DNA from: Eleusine coracana subsp. coracana
Taxonomy: Eukaryota > Streptophyta > Magnoliopsida > Poales > Poaceae
Assembly: GCA_032690845.1 (NCBI GenBank)
Contig: CM064427.1
Location: 5,529,501-5,593,500 of the forward strand
Length of the DNA stretch: 64,000 nucleotides
Direction of reading: 5' to 3'
A model generated the notes under the pieces. It saw only the letters and a list, made by a program, of their open reading frames with translations, was not told the DNA's origin and made no database searches. The stretch's first letter is position 1. Every line of letters begins with the position of its first letter. Made by a program: the position numbers and the translations under genes. Positions 1 through 11,300 of the stretch are shown here, piece by piece.

Positions 1-255
1 TCCAGGCCGACGTGCGCGTGCCCAGCTTCTATTCTGTTCTCCGAAGCAAAGCCCCGGCTTGGTTGGTTCCCCCACCCCACCTACCTACCACTACCACAGG
101 CGCGTGCGACTTGCTCCGCCCGTGCGCCCACGCGAGGCAGCCAGCAAGCGCCGGCAGTCAAAACAGAGAGCGAGGCTGCGAGCAGCGAATGCCGCCGGCG
201 GCGGGATCCTTGGTCCCGAGTGATCTGTGAGGAAGGACAGGGCGGGTCGGGGACG
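1..255 (+). promoter_or_regulatory. Proximal promoter / 5' UTR region of PanK copy A
   Basis: GC-rich sequence directly upstream of the copy A start codon at 256. I see no clear TATA box in the visible part, and the promoter probably extends beyond the window edge. It does not contain the upstream block shared by copies B, C and D (see 7981-8040). The assignment rests on position only. Confidence 0.4.
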
Positions 256-3200
256 ATGGACCGTGACGGCGTCATCGATTTCTCGGGCGCCGAGATCCGC
301 GAGGGCCCCGAGGGCCGCAACCCGCCCATCTTCCTCCCGCGCCAGCCCGCCGCGGCCCCGCTCCTGGCACTCGACATCGGAGGTACGCTCCACTGCTCAC
401 CGAGCTCTCTCTTCTCTATCTGAATTTCGGTGATTGCTTACGTTGTGTGTGCGGCGGGCTCCTGGCGGTTGCTGCAGGGACTCTGATCAAGCTGGTGTAC
501 ACGGCCAGCTGCGGCGGGGACGGCGACGGCGCGGACCTGCGGTTCGCCAAGTTCGAGAGGCGCCGGCTCGACGAGTGCTTCCAGTTCGTCCGAAAGGAGG
601 GGCTCCTCCGCTCCAATGGTGCGTCGCCGTCTCTCGTCCCTCTTCCTCAAAATCTCATTTTGTCTCGAGATCACGACATGCACTGTGGAACTCGGTGGCT
701 TGTTACTTGGGGGCAATTCGGTAGGGCGTCCTCATGATTGATGACGGTCGCTATTTGGTCAGGAGTTAGGAAGCTTCGTGTCGCATTTAATCGTCTACCC
801 ACTCAAAATATTCATTCAGCTCTTCCTTTAAGGATAACATTCAATCAGCTCCTCCTTTAAGGATAACATTCAACCAGCTCTCTGCATTTAGTCAAGTCTC
901 AACATTTAGACTTCTTTTTATTTTTTTTTAATTTTGGAACGATACACTAGAGAAATTAAATTAATTATTGTTGCCAGTTTTCGGATAAGTAGAACCCTTC
1001 ATAATTCTTATACCAAGTTGTCCTGTAACGGTCGGCGTTTCGTAATTTAACGGAATGCTCTGCTGCAATATAGTGTGTTTACTGCAAGTCAAAGTTTAAA
1101 CTTTATTGCTTTGCTTATATGTTGGACTATTATTTTCTTGTAGATTAAATTGTGACTTTTTATGCCAGGATCGAGGTCGAGCCAGGAAAATTTGTCGTTA
1201 AAGGTACATTATCTCGTGCTGATGTATGCATAGACAAAAAAGAAAACGATGAAGACACCAATTCAAATGAAGACAGTTTATTATTATGATTAGAAAAAAG
1301 ATGAAGACAGTTTCAGCCATTACTACTTCATTTATTTGATCTGCACGGTCTTTCCAAACTTCCAGGATGTTTTATTTGTAGGCAAAGAAAACTAATCTAC
1401 AACCTCGACAAAATCATCGTTGCTTACTGACGATCGTGATATTCCATGGGCTTCTATCGTGTTAATTATGCCAGTGGTTGAAAGATGCTGTTAAAATTCC
1501 CTATCATCATGATTTATTGTTGAGATGACATGCAAAATTTAACCTCACTATAAATGCTTACTTTAGTCCTAGTTGTTACATGATAATTCAAAGTACTTGA
1601 ATTGATGAACTCCGATAGCACTGTCCCTGAAACTTCATAGAAATAAAGTTTCTTTGCATCTGCAATTCCAAGAAAAAGAGTACATGTTTTAGTGATTACA
1701 GAAAAAGAGCTTTTGCCTGAAATTCTGCATACAGTATCTTATACTACATACTTGTAGTGGTTATTATCAATTGTTGTGAAATCTGATGTCTGCTGTCCCT
1801 AGTATCGATTATTCAAACTAGAAGATTGTCAGATGACATGCGCTTCTTTCCTTTCTCAAATAGTTAAGAACATTTTTGATAAAGTTAATGTACAGGCTAC
1901 AGGAGGTGGAGCTTATAAATTTGCTGATGATTTCCGCGAAAAGCTAGGTGTTTATCTTGACAAGCTTGATGAAATGGATAGCGTCGTTTCTGGAGCAAAC
2001 TTCCTGTTGCAGGTCAGTCCTTAACCGCTCTGTCATATCATCTTATTTCATTGAAGAGCATTCAAATATCCTTGCACGTCTTGTATCACTGGTTACAGTG
2101 TGGTTTTAACTTTTTTCTTTTAATCTAACAGTAAATTACTTAGTTGTTGTTGTTGTTTTAATCTAACAGTAAATTTTAGTGGTTCAATTACATGTTTAAG
2201 CAAATTACTTAGTCAACTGATCATCCAAAATTTGTAATACTTATTTTGCTACAGAAGATGCTTACCCTTTAATTAATACTACTGTCTTGCAGAATATTCC
2301 TGGGGCAGCATTCACACACATGAATGGAAAGAGAAGTCCAGTCAATGTTTCCCCAAATAACTTGTTTCCGTACCTGCTTGTCAACATTGGATCAGGAGTT
2401 AGCATACTGAAGGTTGTACTTCATTATAAGGATAGTTTCTTATGTAAGTGCATCACAATGTTCTCATATGACCATATGCTATTAAGTGGAATGTAGGTCA
2501 CTGGAAATAGAAAATTTGAAAGGGTAACTGGGACACACTTCGGTGGTGGTACTATGTTTGGTTTGGCAAAACTTTTAACAGGATGTAAGAGGTAACATCC
2601 ACCCTTTGGCATCATGTAATTACTTGCTTAATGTTTTCTGTACTTGTTTCAAGGGATGTTTTTCCATACTAATTTGTTACAATTCTCCTAGCTATGATGA
2701 ATTCTTGCAATTAAGCCAGAAAGGAGACAATTTCGTCCTTGATCTAATTGTGAAGGATATATGTGGAGAGCTTGTCTGCCAGAAGGTCCTTTTTTCCACA
2801 TTCGCTATAGTACTTAAATTAGAGAACTTGTTATTTCTCTGCTGTGATGCTACAAGACTTTATTTTCTGATGTGTGCTTATTTCTTCTCTTCTTGCTTTG
2901 GTACTGTCTTTCTTTCTTATTTCTGGTAAATATCATATCACTACTTATGTAGGATCTCATAACAACATAGATATACTAAATTATTAATTCTGTAATTGTC
3001 TTGAATGGATTTACTTTACTAGAATAATCAAATCAACGTGACACTATGACTGATTGTTGTTTTTCTAGAACGGCCAATGAACACATGAGTGGAAGGATAT
3101 GTCACATATCTTTCTTCATGGGGATAATTCTCTTATGTTGAAATATGTTCTCTAATAATATATGAATGGTCTTTTAATCAATTTAGGGGGGCATTGAGTG

Positions 3201-6200
3201 GAGAACCTGCTGTTTCTATCATATTTCACTTTTTGTTTTTCCTTAGCTTCTGTAGCAGATTGTTTAAACATATCCAGCCTTTCACTTTTCATCATTGAGC
3301 ATCAATCCTCATAAACGGTTGATTGATCCTTTTCGTATACATTCCAGCAAGGACTTTCAACAACAACTCTTGCTTCTAGCTTTGGGAAAGTTATTACTTC
3401 TAAGAAAATGTTGATAGATTACAGACCTGAAGACCTTGCATCCACATTGTTGAGTGCCTTTACCTACAACATTGCACAGGTGAGTTTATGTTCTGTCTTG
3501 TTATGAAATTATAGTTACAATTATTATTGTGGTTGGCAGGAATATTGAAACATGAAATCATAAGAAACTTTATTACCTACTTTATTAGCTGTTTACACCT
3601 TTGGCACTCCACAAACTCTATTGAAGCAATCAATCTACACCTATTCACTTATTATTTTAACAAAATTATAGTATAAGAATTCTATGTTCCCCCAAAGTTG
3701 AGTGGTGAGAATATAAATATGACCTGTTCTATTGTAAAATATTATTCAATAAAAAGAAATAAGTATAAATCACTTTGTTTAAATGAGCCACAACATGATG
3801 GCACTGCTAGTGGCTGCCTTTTTTTGTGTTGCGGTTATTTTTGCTGTTTTATTTGTTATCATGTCATTTGTTCATTCTATTGGTTTGATATGGAACTCAC
3901 AGATTGCGTTCCTTGTTGCGTCACTTTTGGGCCTTCGAAGGGTTTTCTTTGGTGGATCATATATACGAGGGCACAAAAGCACAATGGAAAATATTTCTTA
4001 TGCAATCAATTTCTGGTAATAATCTAATGTTTTGAGTGCATCTCAATTTTTGTACAATTGTTATATAAAACAAGGAGAAAATTATGCCATAGTTCAGTAT
4101 TCATGTTTCTATATATACATATGAATTATCCTGTTTTATTATTTTGTGGATTCTAAATTTAACTACTGTGGATTCCTTACTTCCGTTATTCTAGGTTAGC
4201 AATAATATAAACTTGTGTTCATCAATCAGGTCACAGAGCCAAATGCAAGCTGTATTCTTGCGACATGAAGGGTATTTGGGAGCACTTGGTGCATTGATGA
4301 GTTATGGGGATCCCAGTGGTGAAAATCATACCATAGAAGAACCAACGGAGAAGGTATGTGTCAACAAAGATATCCTACATGTATTTTCCATTGCTGCCAT
4401 ACTCGGTATCATTATCTATGTTACTTTTGCGCACCACTATGAACAAATTTCAAACATAATTATGTAAACCAGAAATATAAGATCTAGACCAGTCCTTCAT
4501 AGTGTATAAGTTCTTTACAATCTTTGTCAGTTTTTAACCTAATATTTACTGATTACATAAGCAATGTTTAACCCATAATGTTGGATATAAATATAGTAAC
4601 AGAATATTATTAATAGCACTATTTATGCTTGCCAAACTAAAATGTGGTATTTCCCCTCTTCTACTTTTTTTCTGGGCATTTACAGGAGCCTCTTCACGAG
4701 TCAGCATCACATGTTGATGGTGCATCAGAAGATGAACAGAATGATAGTAATATATTTCCTTATCTGCTCGTTAATATTGGATCAGGTGTCAGCATGATAG
4801 AGGTTCGCATGTACACTGTTTTTATTTTCATATGTCATGTTTTTTCACAGCTACGAGCTGTCAGAAAACTTGTTGTCAGTAACATGTTTTGATGAGCAGG
4901 TAATTGGTAAGGGAAAGTTTGAAAGAATTATAGGATCCCATCTAGGTGGTGGTACAATCCTTGGTCTTGCAAGGCTTTTGACTGGTTGTTCAAGGTACCA
5001 TCTAATTGGAGTGTAAATGTCTGTACAATTGCTTTGGTTATATTTTTCTTTCATAAAAATTGCTTTGGTTATAATTATTTTTTCACTAGTTATGAAGAAT
5101 TCTTGGAATTGGGCCAGAAGGGCAATAATTTATCTGTCGATTTGACTGTTGGGGACATCTATGGGGAAGAGGGTTATCCAAAGGTGTGTATACATTATCC
5201 CCCCCCCCCCCCCCCCCCCCCCCCACCACCACCAAAAAAAAACTGTTCTTCAAGTTTTAAGAAAAGAATGTAATATGCAGCAGCAATCTTATCAATTATA
5301 AGAAAAAGATAAATGATGGGGAAATACTGATCTATTCTTGGGATGGGGAGACCTATTTCATAATAGAATATTAAAAGTATGTCCGTTGCAACAAAAACAC
5401 ATTCCAACAAGCCACATTAAATCACAAGCTTCCAGTTTGCAGTTACAATGTTGTGATTTTTTGCAACCAACCTTTGTATTCGCATGTGATGTGTTTAATT
5501 AATCGCCAGCATATTTGTGAGCTGTGTTTTTTAAATGTCAGATTGGTCTTCCTGCATCCACTACTGCGGCTAGCTTTGGAAAAGTAAACTCAAACAAACT
5601 TTCAGATTACAGAGTAGAAGATCTTGCCGCAGCACTATTGAATTCCTTTACTTACAACATCGGACAGGTATTCTTGTCTCCAGATGTTGCGGTTATTAGG
5701 TGCGAGCCATCAGTTACCCTGATCTTTGATTTGTTTCTTTTCTAGATAGCCTACTTTGTGGCTAATCTTTCAGGCCTGAAAAGAATCTTCTTCCGTGGTG
5801 CATATGTCTGTGGCCATGAAAAGACAATGGACAAAATTTCTCGTTCCCTAAAATATTGGTAAGAAGTTCCATTCAGCAGCTGTGACAGTGTATAGTAACA
5901 CATACCAATTTTATATCCTGCGCCATGACAGTGCCTGTTGTACTTCCACTTAGTCAATAGTTTCTTACCTTATATTAATTTTTGTTCAGGTCCAAAGGTG
6001 AAGTGCAGACGACATTTCTCTGTCATGAAGGGTTCTTGGGAACACTGGGTGCGTTTTGGAGTTATGAGAACATGGGCATTGACAGCTTGGCGGCACATGA
6101 AGTCATCAGGGAGGTTTTGCTTGGCGCACCATATACTGGTCAATTCCCGTCTTTACCTCTCACTGAAGAACTGGAGAACGTAAGTGGCATATTTAATCAA

Positions 6201-6428
6201 AGAGCAATCCAGTTAAATTACATTAAAACTTGTCAACACCCCCCTCAGTAATTCCACTCATCTTGGCATTGCTTTTGTCTTTTAAAGGGAAAACATAAGA
6301 CGCTTGAGGAGGAAGTAGAGAGCTTACGGCATGACAATGCTGTCCTGAAGGCTCAGCTTGAGCGATTACAAAGAGAGAACGCAGAGCTGAAAGCTAAGTT
6401 GTCATGTGACGAGGCAGCGAACTTATAA
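256..6428 (+). CDS. Tandem-domain pantothenate kinase-like protein, copy A (17 exons, ~657 aa)
   Basis: Exons read from the sequence: 256-382, 478-618, 1169-1203, 1896-2012, 2293-2412, 2497-2591, 2692-2785, 3348-3479, 3903-4015, 4230-4353, 4686-4802, 4900-4994, 5090-5183, 5542-5667, 5746-5858, 5990-6179, 6288-6428. All junctions are GT-AG and in phase, giving 1974 nt with TAA at 6426. Residues 1-366 form a complete type II PanK: DIGGTLIK nucleotide loop (exon 1/2 junction), TGGGAYKF (~103), NIGSGVS (~172), FGGGT (~191), ASSFGK and the C-terminal FLRHEGYLGALGAL. Residues 367-611 repeat exons 5-10 (NIGSGVS, LGGGT, ASFGK, FLCHEGFLG) without an N-lobe. The end, YENMGIDSL...GAPYTGQ, resembles the linker after the kinase in plant PANK2, from what I recall of that family. 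Residues 612-657 form a leucine zipper. The family phosphorylates pantothenate with ATP, the first step to CoA. Activity of this form is inferred. It is the only copy with glycine motifs intact in both units. Confidence 0.9.
5199..5224 (+). repeat. Poly-C tract (26 C) in intron 13 of copy A
   Basis: An uninterrupted run of 26 C that starts 16 bases after the exon 13 donor and is followed by an A-rich run. The minus strand is G-rich and could form a G-quadruplex. Two other tracts of similar length lie at 13865 and 45122. The length could be unreliable because homopolymers are hard to sequence. Confidence 0.9.
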
Positions 6429-8341
6429 GACAATAAAAAGGCCAGGCCTCCTTGTTGTAACCTGTAGGCAGCGAACTGTTGTAACAGCTTTGGAAACCGT
6501 CAAAGGTTATTCGTTAGTAGAGTGCAGTTAGTAAAAAAATGCCAATTAGCATTGCTCGTTAAGGGAGCTTATCCTGTATATCTATTATTTATTCTTTATA
6601 CAAGAGCCTCTGTATTTGCTCTCCCTCATGCAAACCGTATTTCCTGTGTGTAAATGTTGTATTAGTAGTTTGCCAATTTATTTTGCTACTAGCAAAGTGT
6701 CTATGCGTTGTTACGGGCTTAAAGAAACAAAACATTCTTTATAATATAAATATAAATTATTTATATAATATAATTATTAGATATATATAATATTATTGAT
6801 ATTTTTTATATAAAAGATTATATTTGTATTACCGTTGGTACTTCTTAGTATACCATTTTATATATCAAAAGTAATAATTTTTTCATCATTGTTTATCATA
6901 TTCTCATCATAAATATGTTTTTTAACCTCTAATGTTAACAATTTCCACAAGTAGTGTCGTTTGAGTGCTATGTTGCAAAATTAAGTAAAATGATATTAAA
7001 AAATATCTAAATATAAGAAGTATCAATATGAAGCTCAACTCGTCATGCAAAGAGGATTTTTTACAAGACTGTAACGTCTATAAGACACCTTTGTACCTCT
7101 ATGAAGCCTAACATGCAATTCACGCAATCTAGAAATAGCACTACATTGCAACGTGATTTTGAACTTGAAGACATGCTCTAATGGAAAATGTTAAAACACG
7201 AAAGTTGTAGATCTCGTCGAGACCTTTTCAAAACATATGTAGATCATATTATTTGGACTTTGGAGCTAGAAGATATGGACCCTGCACAGAGACCTATGCA
7301 GAGGAGTCCGAATTAGAACAAATATTTTTGTATCTCATATTTGAAAACGAAAAAGACGGGATCTGGACTTCTATTGAATACCAAAATTGTAGAACTTTTC
7401 GAGAGCTACAAGATAGAGTCTGAGTTTGACTCATTTGAGCTCCGGAAAAGAGAGTTATGATTTTTTAAATTTGTTACTTGATATGGAATGTACGAAACTG
7501 ATTTGGATTCAATCTCTAACTTTGTGGACACGAAGTGGATGACCGCACCTCAATTAATAGATTGTAAAGATAAGGTATCTGCTACTATAAATTGTCCAAA
7601 TAGTATAGATTTAAATTTTGTATTATTGACTATTTTTTTCTGAAGGAAATAAATATTAATGTTTTTTTGTTGTAAGTATGACATCACATGAAAATTGCCA
7701 AACAATGACCGTTCCATCCCATTTTCCAGTGTATTGAGTTAAACTAGTCCCTCTTCTGCAAACTTTTGACGTTGTGAACAGTATGCTTTAGTCAGCTGCT
7801 GAGTCAAAACCCATCTTGTTGATAATATTATACCACAATCCGAGTTTCATAATCCTTTATGAATTCTAGGTCTTTCTTTGATCCATTACTTCGCTATCAA
7901 TACTGCTGGGCTATCATGACAGTTCCGTAGAAACAACGAGACACTCCGTAAATATTACTTCGCTATCAATAAGATTAGCAGGTCAACTCCACGAGTTAAT
8001 TAATCATCTCCAAACACATGCATGATAGTTGACTTCAATTATCATATCGGCTCGCATCACCGCCAAACACATCCATGAGAGATTTGTATGCTTAATTGAA
8101 CATTAATTAGACACACACACAAAAAAAAATAGTATCTCCGTCCAATGACAGGTATGAGAGTTGACTTCAATAATGTATGAGAGTTGACATCAATTCGTAT
8201 GTTTCATTTTGTCCAAATGCATGCCAGACAGAGGGAAACAAACCGAGGCGGCCATCAGGACAACACTGAGGGGTAAGGAATCAGCGACGGCGGCAGCGAA
8301 CGCGATCGAGTGCCGGTCTTGTCGAAGCGAGAGGCGAGGCG
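6429..8341. other. Spacer between copies A and B with an unplaced repeat-like segment
   Basis: No ORF of interest. An AATAAA lies at 6432, too close to the stop to be an obvious poly(A) signal. At about 6720-6900 the sequence is extremely AT-rich. Roughly 6960-7480 has the wording of a degraded LTR-type repeat, with phrases about equally spaced and no coding potential, but I found no termini. From about 7900 on it is the upstream region of copy B, including the block shared with C and D. Confidence 0.5.
7981..8040 (+). promoter_or_regulatory. Upstream block conserved in copies B, C and D (B copy)
   Basis: A ~55 bp block containing ACGAGTTAATTAATCATCT and a CAAACACATG core, followed by TTGACTTCAATTATC. 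Nearly the same block lies at 21121-21180 (copy C) and 56043-56105 (copy D), about 150 bp before the start codon there and about 300 bp before it here. Conservation could be regulatory or simply reflect recent duplication. Copy A has no visible equivalent. Confidence 0.45.
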
Positions 8342-11300
8342 ATGGACCGCGAGCAAGTCATCGATTTTTCTGGCGCCGAGATCATCGAGGACCAGGACAG
8401 CCGCAGCCCTCCTATCTTCCTCCCGCGCCTGCAGCCTGCCTCCTCTCCCCTAGTTGCCCTTGACATCGGAGGTACCTACCCTTGCTGCTTTTCGCCAAAT
8501 AATTCATGGATTTCCGGAGTGGATTTTGTCTTAGTTTTCTCAACGGGTAGTGTTGGCATTGTTGTGGCTCCAGGGACTTTGATCAAGCTTGCGTACACGG
8601 CTAGCTGCGGGGACGGCAGCAACGGCACGGAGCTGCGGTTTGCCACATTTGAGAAGCACCGGCTCGACGACTGCTTCGAGTTCCTCCGGGCAGAGGGGCT
8701 CATCCGCGTCAAAGGTACCTCTCACTGGCTGCGTGCAGCGCTCAACCTCGGTGTTTGTTGGTACGAGATCGCTGCCGTTTCAAATTTTCCATGTGGATAA
8801 TATTGGGATTCCCGTGACTTGTACGTTGTGACTTTGTGAGAGATAAGCAGGATGGCTAACTTCTTGTTTGGCAGCGCTAATACAAACGGTTATTTTAGAT
8901 AATGAAAAGATTGTATTAAGAAACTTTTTTATTATCTAATATGAACTTCAATTGTTAGATTTGAATCGAAACACAAAAAATCGTACGCGTGGATTTGCTA
9001 GATAAGGAGGGGGCTTTTTTTTCTTCTAATTAAAATGCATATAAAGAGAGGGGGAGAGGAAGACAATAGGTTCAAGTCAAGTTGCAAATGTAGGTCGTTT
9101 TATACTTATTGCAATTCACAAGGATTAGAGGCATTTGTGTTTCTACCCCTGCTTTGTCTTCTATTTGCAATTTTACTCCTTTTTTAACTGTGATTTTACC
9201 CCTGGTTTTTTTCAAAATGAAGCTAGAAGTTACCCTTGTGGTTGTGATTTTACCCCTGGTTTTGAAGCCAATCAGGGGTAAAATCGCAACTACAAGGGTA
9301 ACTTCTAGCTTTATTTTGAAAAACCAAGAGTAAAATCACAAAATTGAAAAAAAAAGGATAAAATCACAATTAGGAGGCAGACTAGAGGTAGAAACATAAT
9401 ATTCCCCAAGGATTAACAACAAAGGCCAACTAGACCTTGTTGCCCTGCATTATAAACCCTTGGGGAACCATAACTTACTCGAAGGAAAGAAGGAAATAAA
9501 TAGGAAATATTACATGAATGTTCTAGTACGATAGATTAAGGGAAAAGTTGAGGATTTCTTTAGAAAAGATGAGAGACGTCAAGAAGGCCCAAAACAAACT
9601 ACTTTTGTTATATCAGAGAGGAAGTAGGTCCTTTTACCTGTTAAGAGTCAAGACGTCATGTTTTGTAAGTGGATCAAGCTACAGATTTTATGAAACACAT
9701 CAAATTGTGTATATATTTTCAATATCAAACTCATCATTTTGGTATATCTAATATGTCCTTTTATTGACATCTTTGAAATGATGTAGCCACAGCCTATTAA
9801 TCTCTCCAGTCATAAAAGACACAATTCTAAAATTTTGGACATTTTCAAAAAATTACTAAACCTATTTTTGATGAATATTTTATCAAAAATACTCATTGCA
9901 TTGGATGAATATGCTAAAGCATAACGCACATCCCATGAATTATTATCTTATTATGAGTTAACTTTTCATTTTTGTGCTAGGGAAATGGTCAAGCAAAGAA
10001 AATGTGGTGCTAAAGGTATGTTTTTCTTTTCCCATCATATATTACATTAAATTCAAAAGCCAAGGCACTAGATGTGCGGCGTGTGCCTTCAAACGCCTAG
10101 AGTTTGGGTGCTACTACACAGCCCTAGGGCTTTTTGTACTTTTGACAAGTAAATATAAAAACAAGGAAATATTGCATATCAGCACATAATCATTTGAAAA
10201 TTAATTAAATTTCTAGATCAAAAGTCTAACGCCTGGTCAACACAACATAAACATATAGACTAAATTCCTGAAGGATGATGATATCAAATGAAAATCATTT
10301 TTGCAGTTCGTAGTTAGTATATCTATTTGCACAGTCATTTGTGAAGTTTTTTTTTACTTAAAACAACGTATATCTATTTAATTTCCATGCTCCTAGCCAT
10401 GATTGCATGCTGTTGTCTAATTAAGCAATCATGGAGCAAATGGATCACTTTCTTCTCATATATTTGTCCAACTGGTTTCTGATCTTCTTCATTGAGTTTA
10501 TTATGCAAATTGTTGGATACTGAGGTCCAATTTTTCAAACAGTTATTGGGCAAATATTTAATGGCCAATGTCCTTGGCATTGAGCTCATGTGCAAATGAA
10601 TCAAATGGTTGGCTGTAGCAAATCTTTTGGTTATAGTTGATGGAAAGCATTTATTGAATGAGGTCGATCACAACAACTAAAAATCAGAGTCAGAGAAACT
10701 CGGCTCATTGATCTCAGAGACAACTTTCTCTCATCGTACCTTTTGTGTACCTTGTCGTTATGCTTTGTTTTTGCATCCCATCAAACTGCATTAAGACCAT
10801 CTGCTCCATGCTTCACTGTTCGAAGCTTCTTCCTTGCTTGAGACCGCATTGTACCACGTCATTGAGTCCCCTAGATCTGTATGCCGCCGGGAGCTGCATC
10901 TCCTTGTGTGCTCTTCCTCTATACCGTCACTATGACAGCAAGGCTTCATGATGCCATGGCACTGCCAGCTCACGAGGATTGGCATTACTGGTTTTCTACT
11001 TGCTAGTGGAGGATTGCGGACCATCATTGGATGCCACTGCTTTGCTTGTAGACTACACTCGCATCTACATATATAGCCCCAATGGGAATTGTGATTCATT
11101 ACATGTGTTATTCATAACAATATTTGCTTGATATATATTCCTATCCATTCTTATGTACCAATCAAAATATTGAACGCACTTTTGCCAGAGATTGCATGCA
11201 CTTCTGCCCATCTCTATAAAATATTGAATAGAGATCATGCATTCTCAGGCTACAGGTGGTGGAGCATACAACTTTTCTGATAAATTCCAGGAGGAACTAG

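Noticed and set aside
3698..4027. 109-codon membrane-like ORF in copy A
   Set aside because: It is an intron read through into exon 9 in a shifted frame; the kinase exon 9 frame explains the region.
4686..6428. Exons 11-17 of copy A as a separate downstream PanK gene
   Set aside because: Exon 10 joins exon 11 in phase with proper splice signals and no stop or new start. The second unit lacks the N-lobe, and the same arrangement recurs in B, C and D.
6960..7480. Candidate LTR or gene remnant between A and B
   Set aside because: Wording resembles degraded retroelement sequence, but I found no termini, TSD or coding trace, so I do not claim an element.
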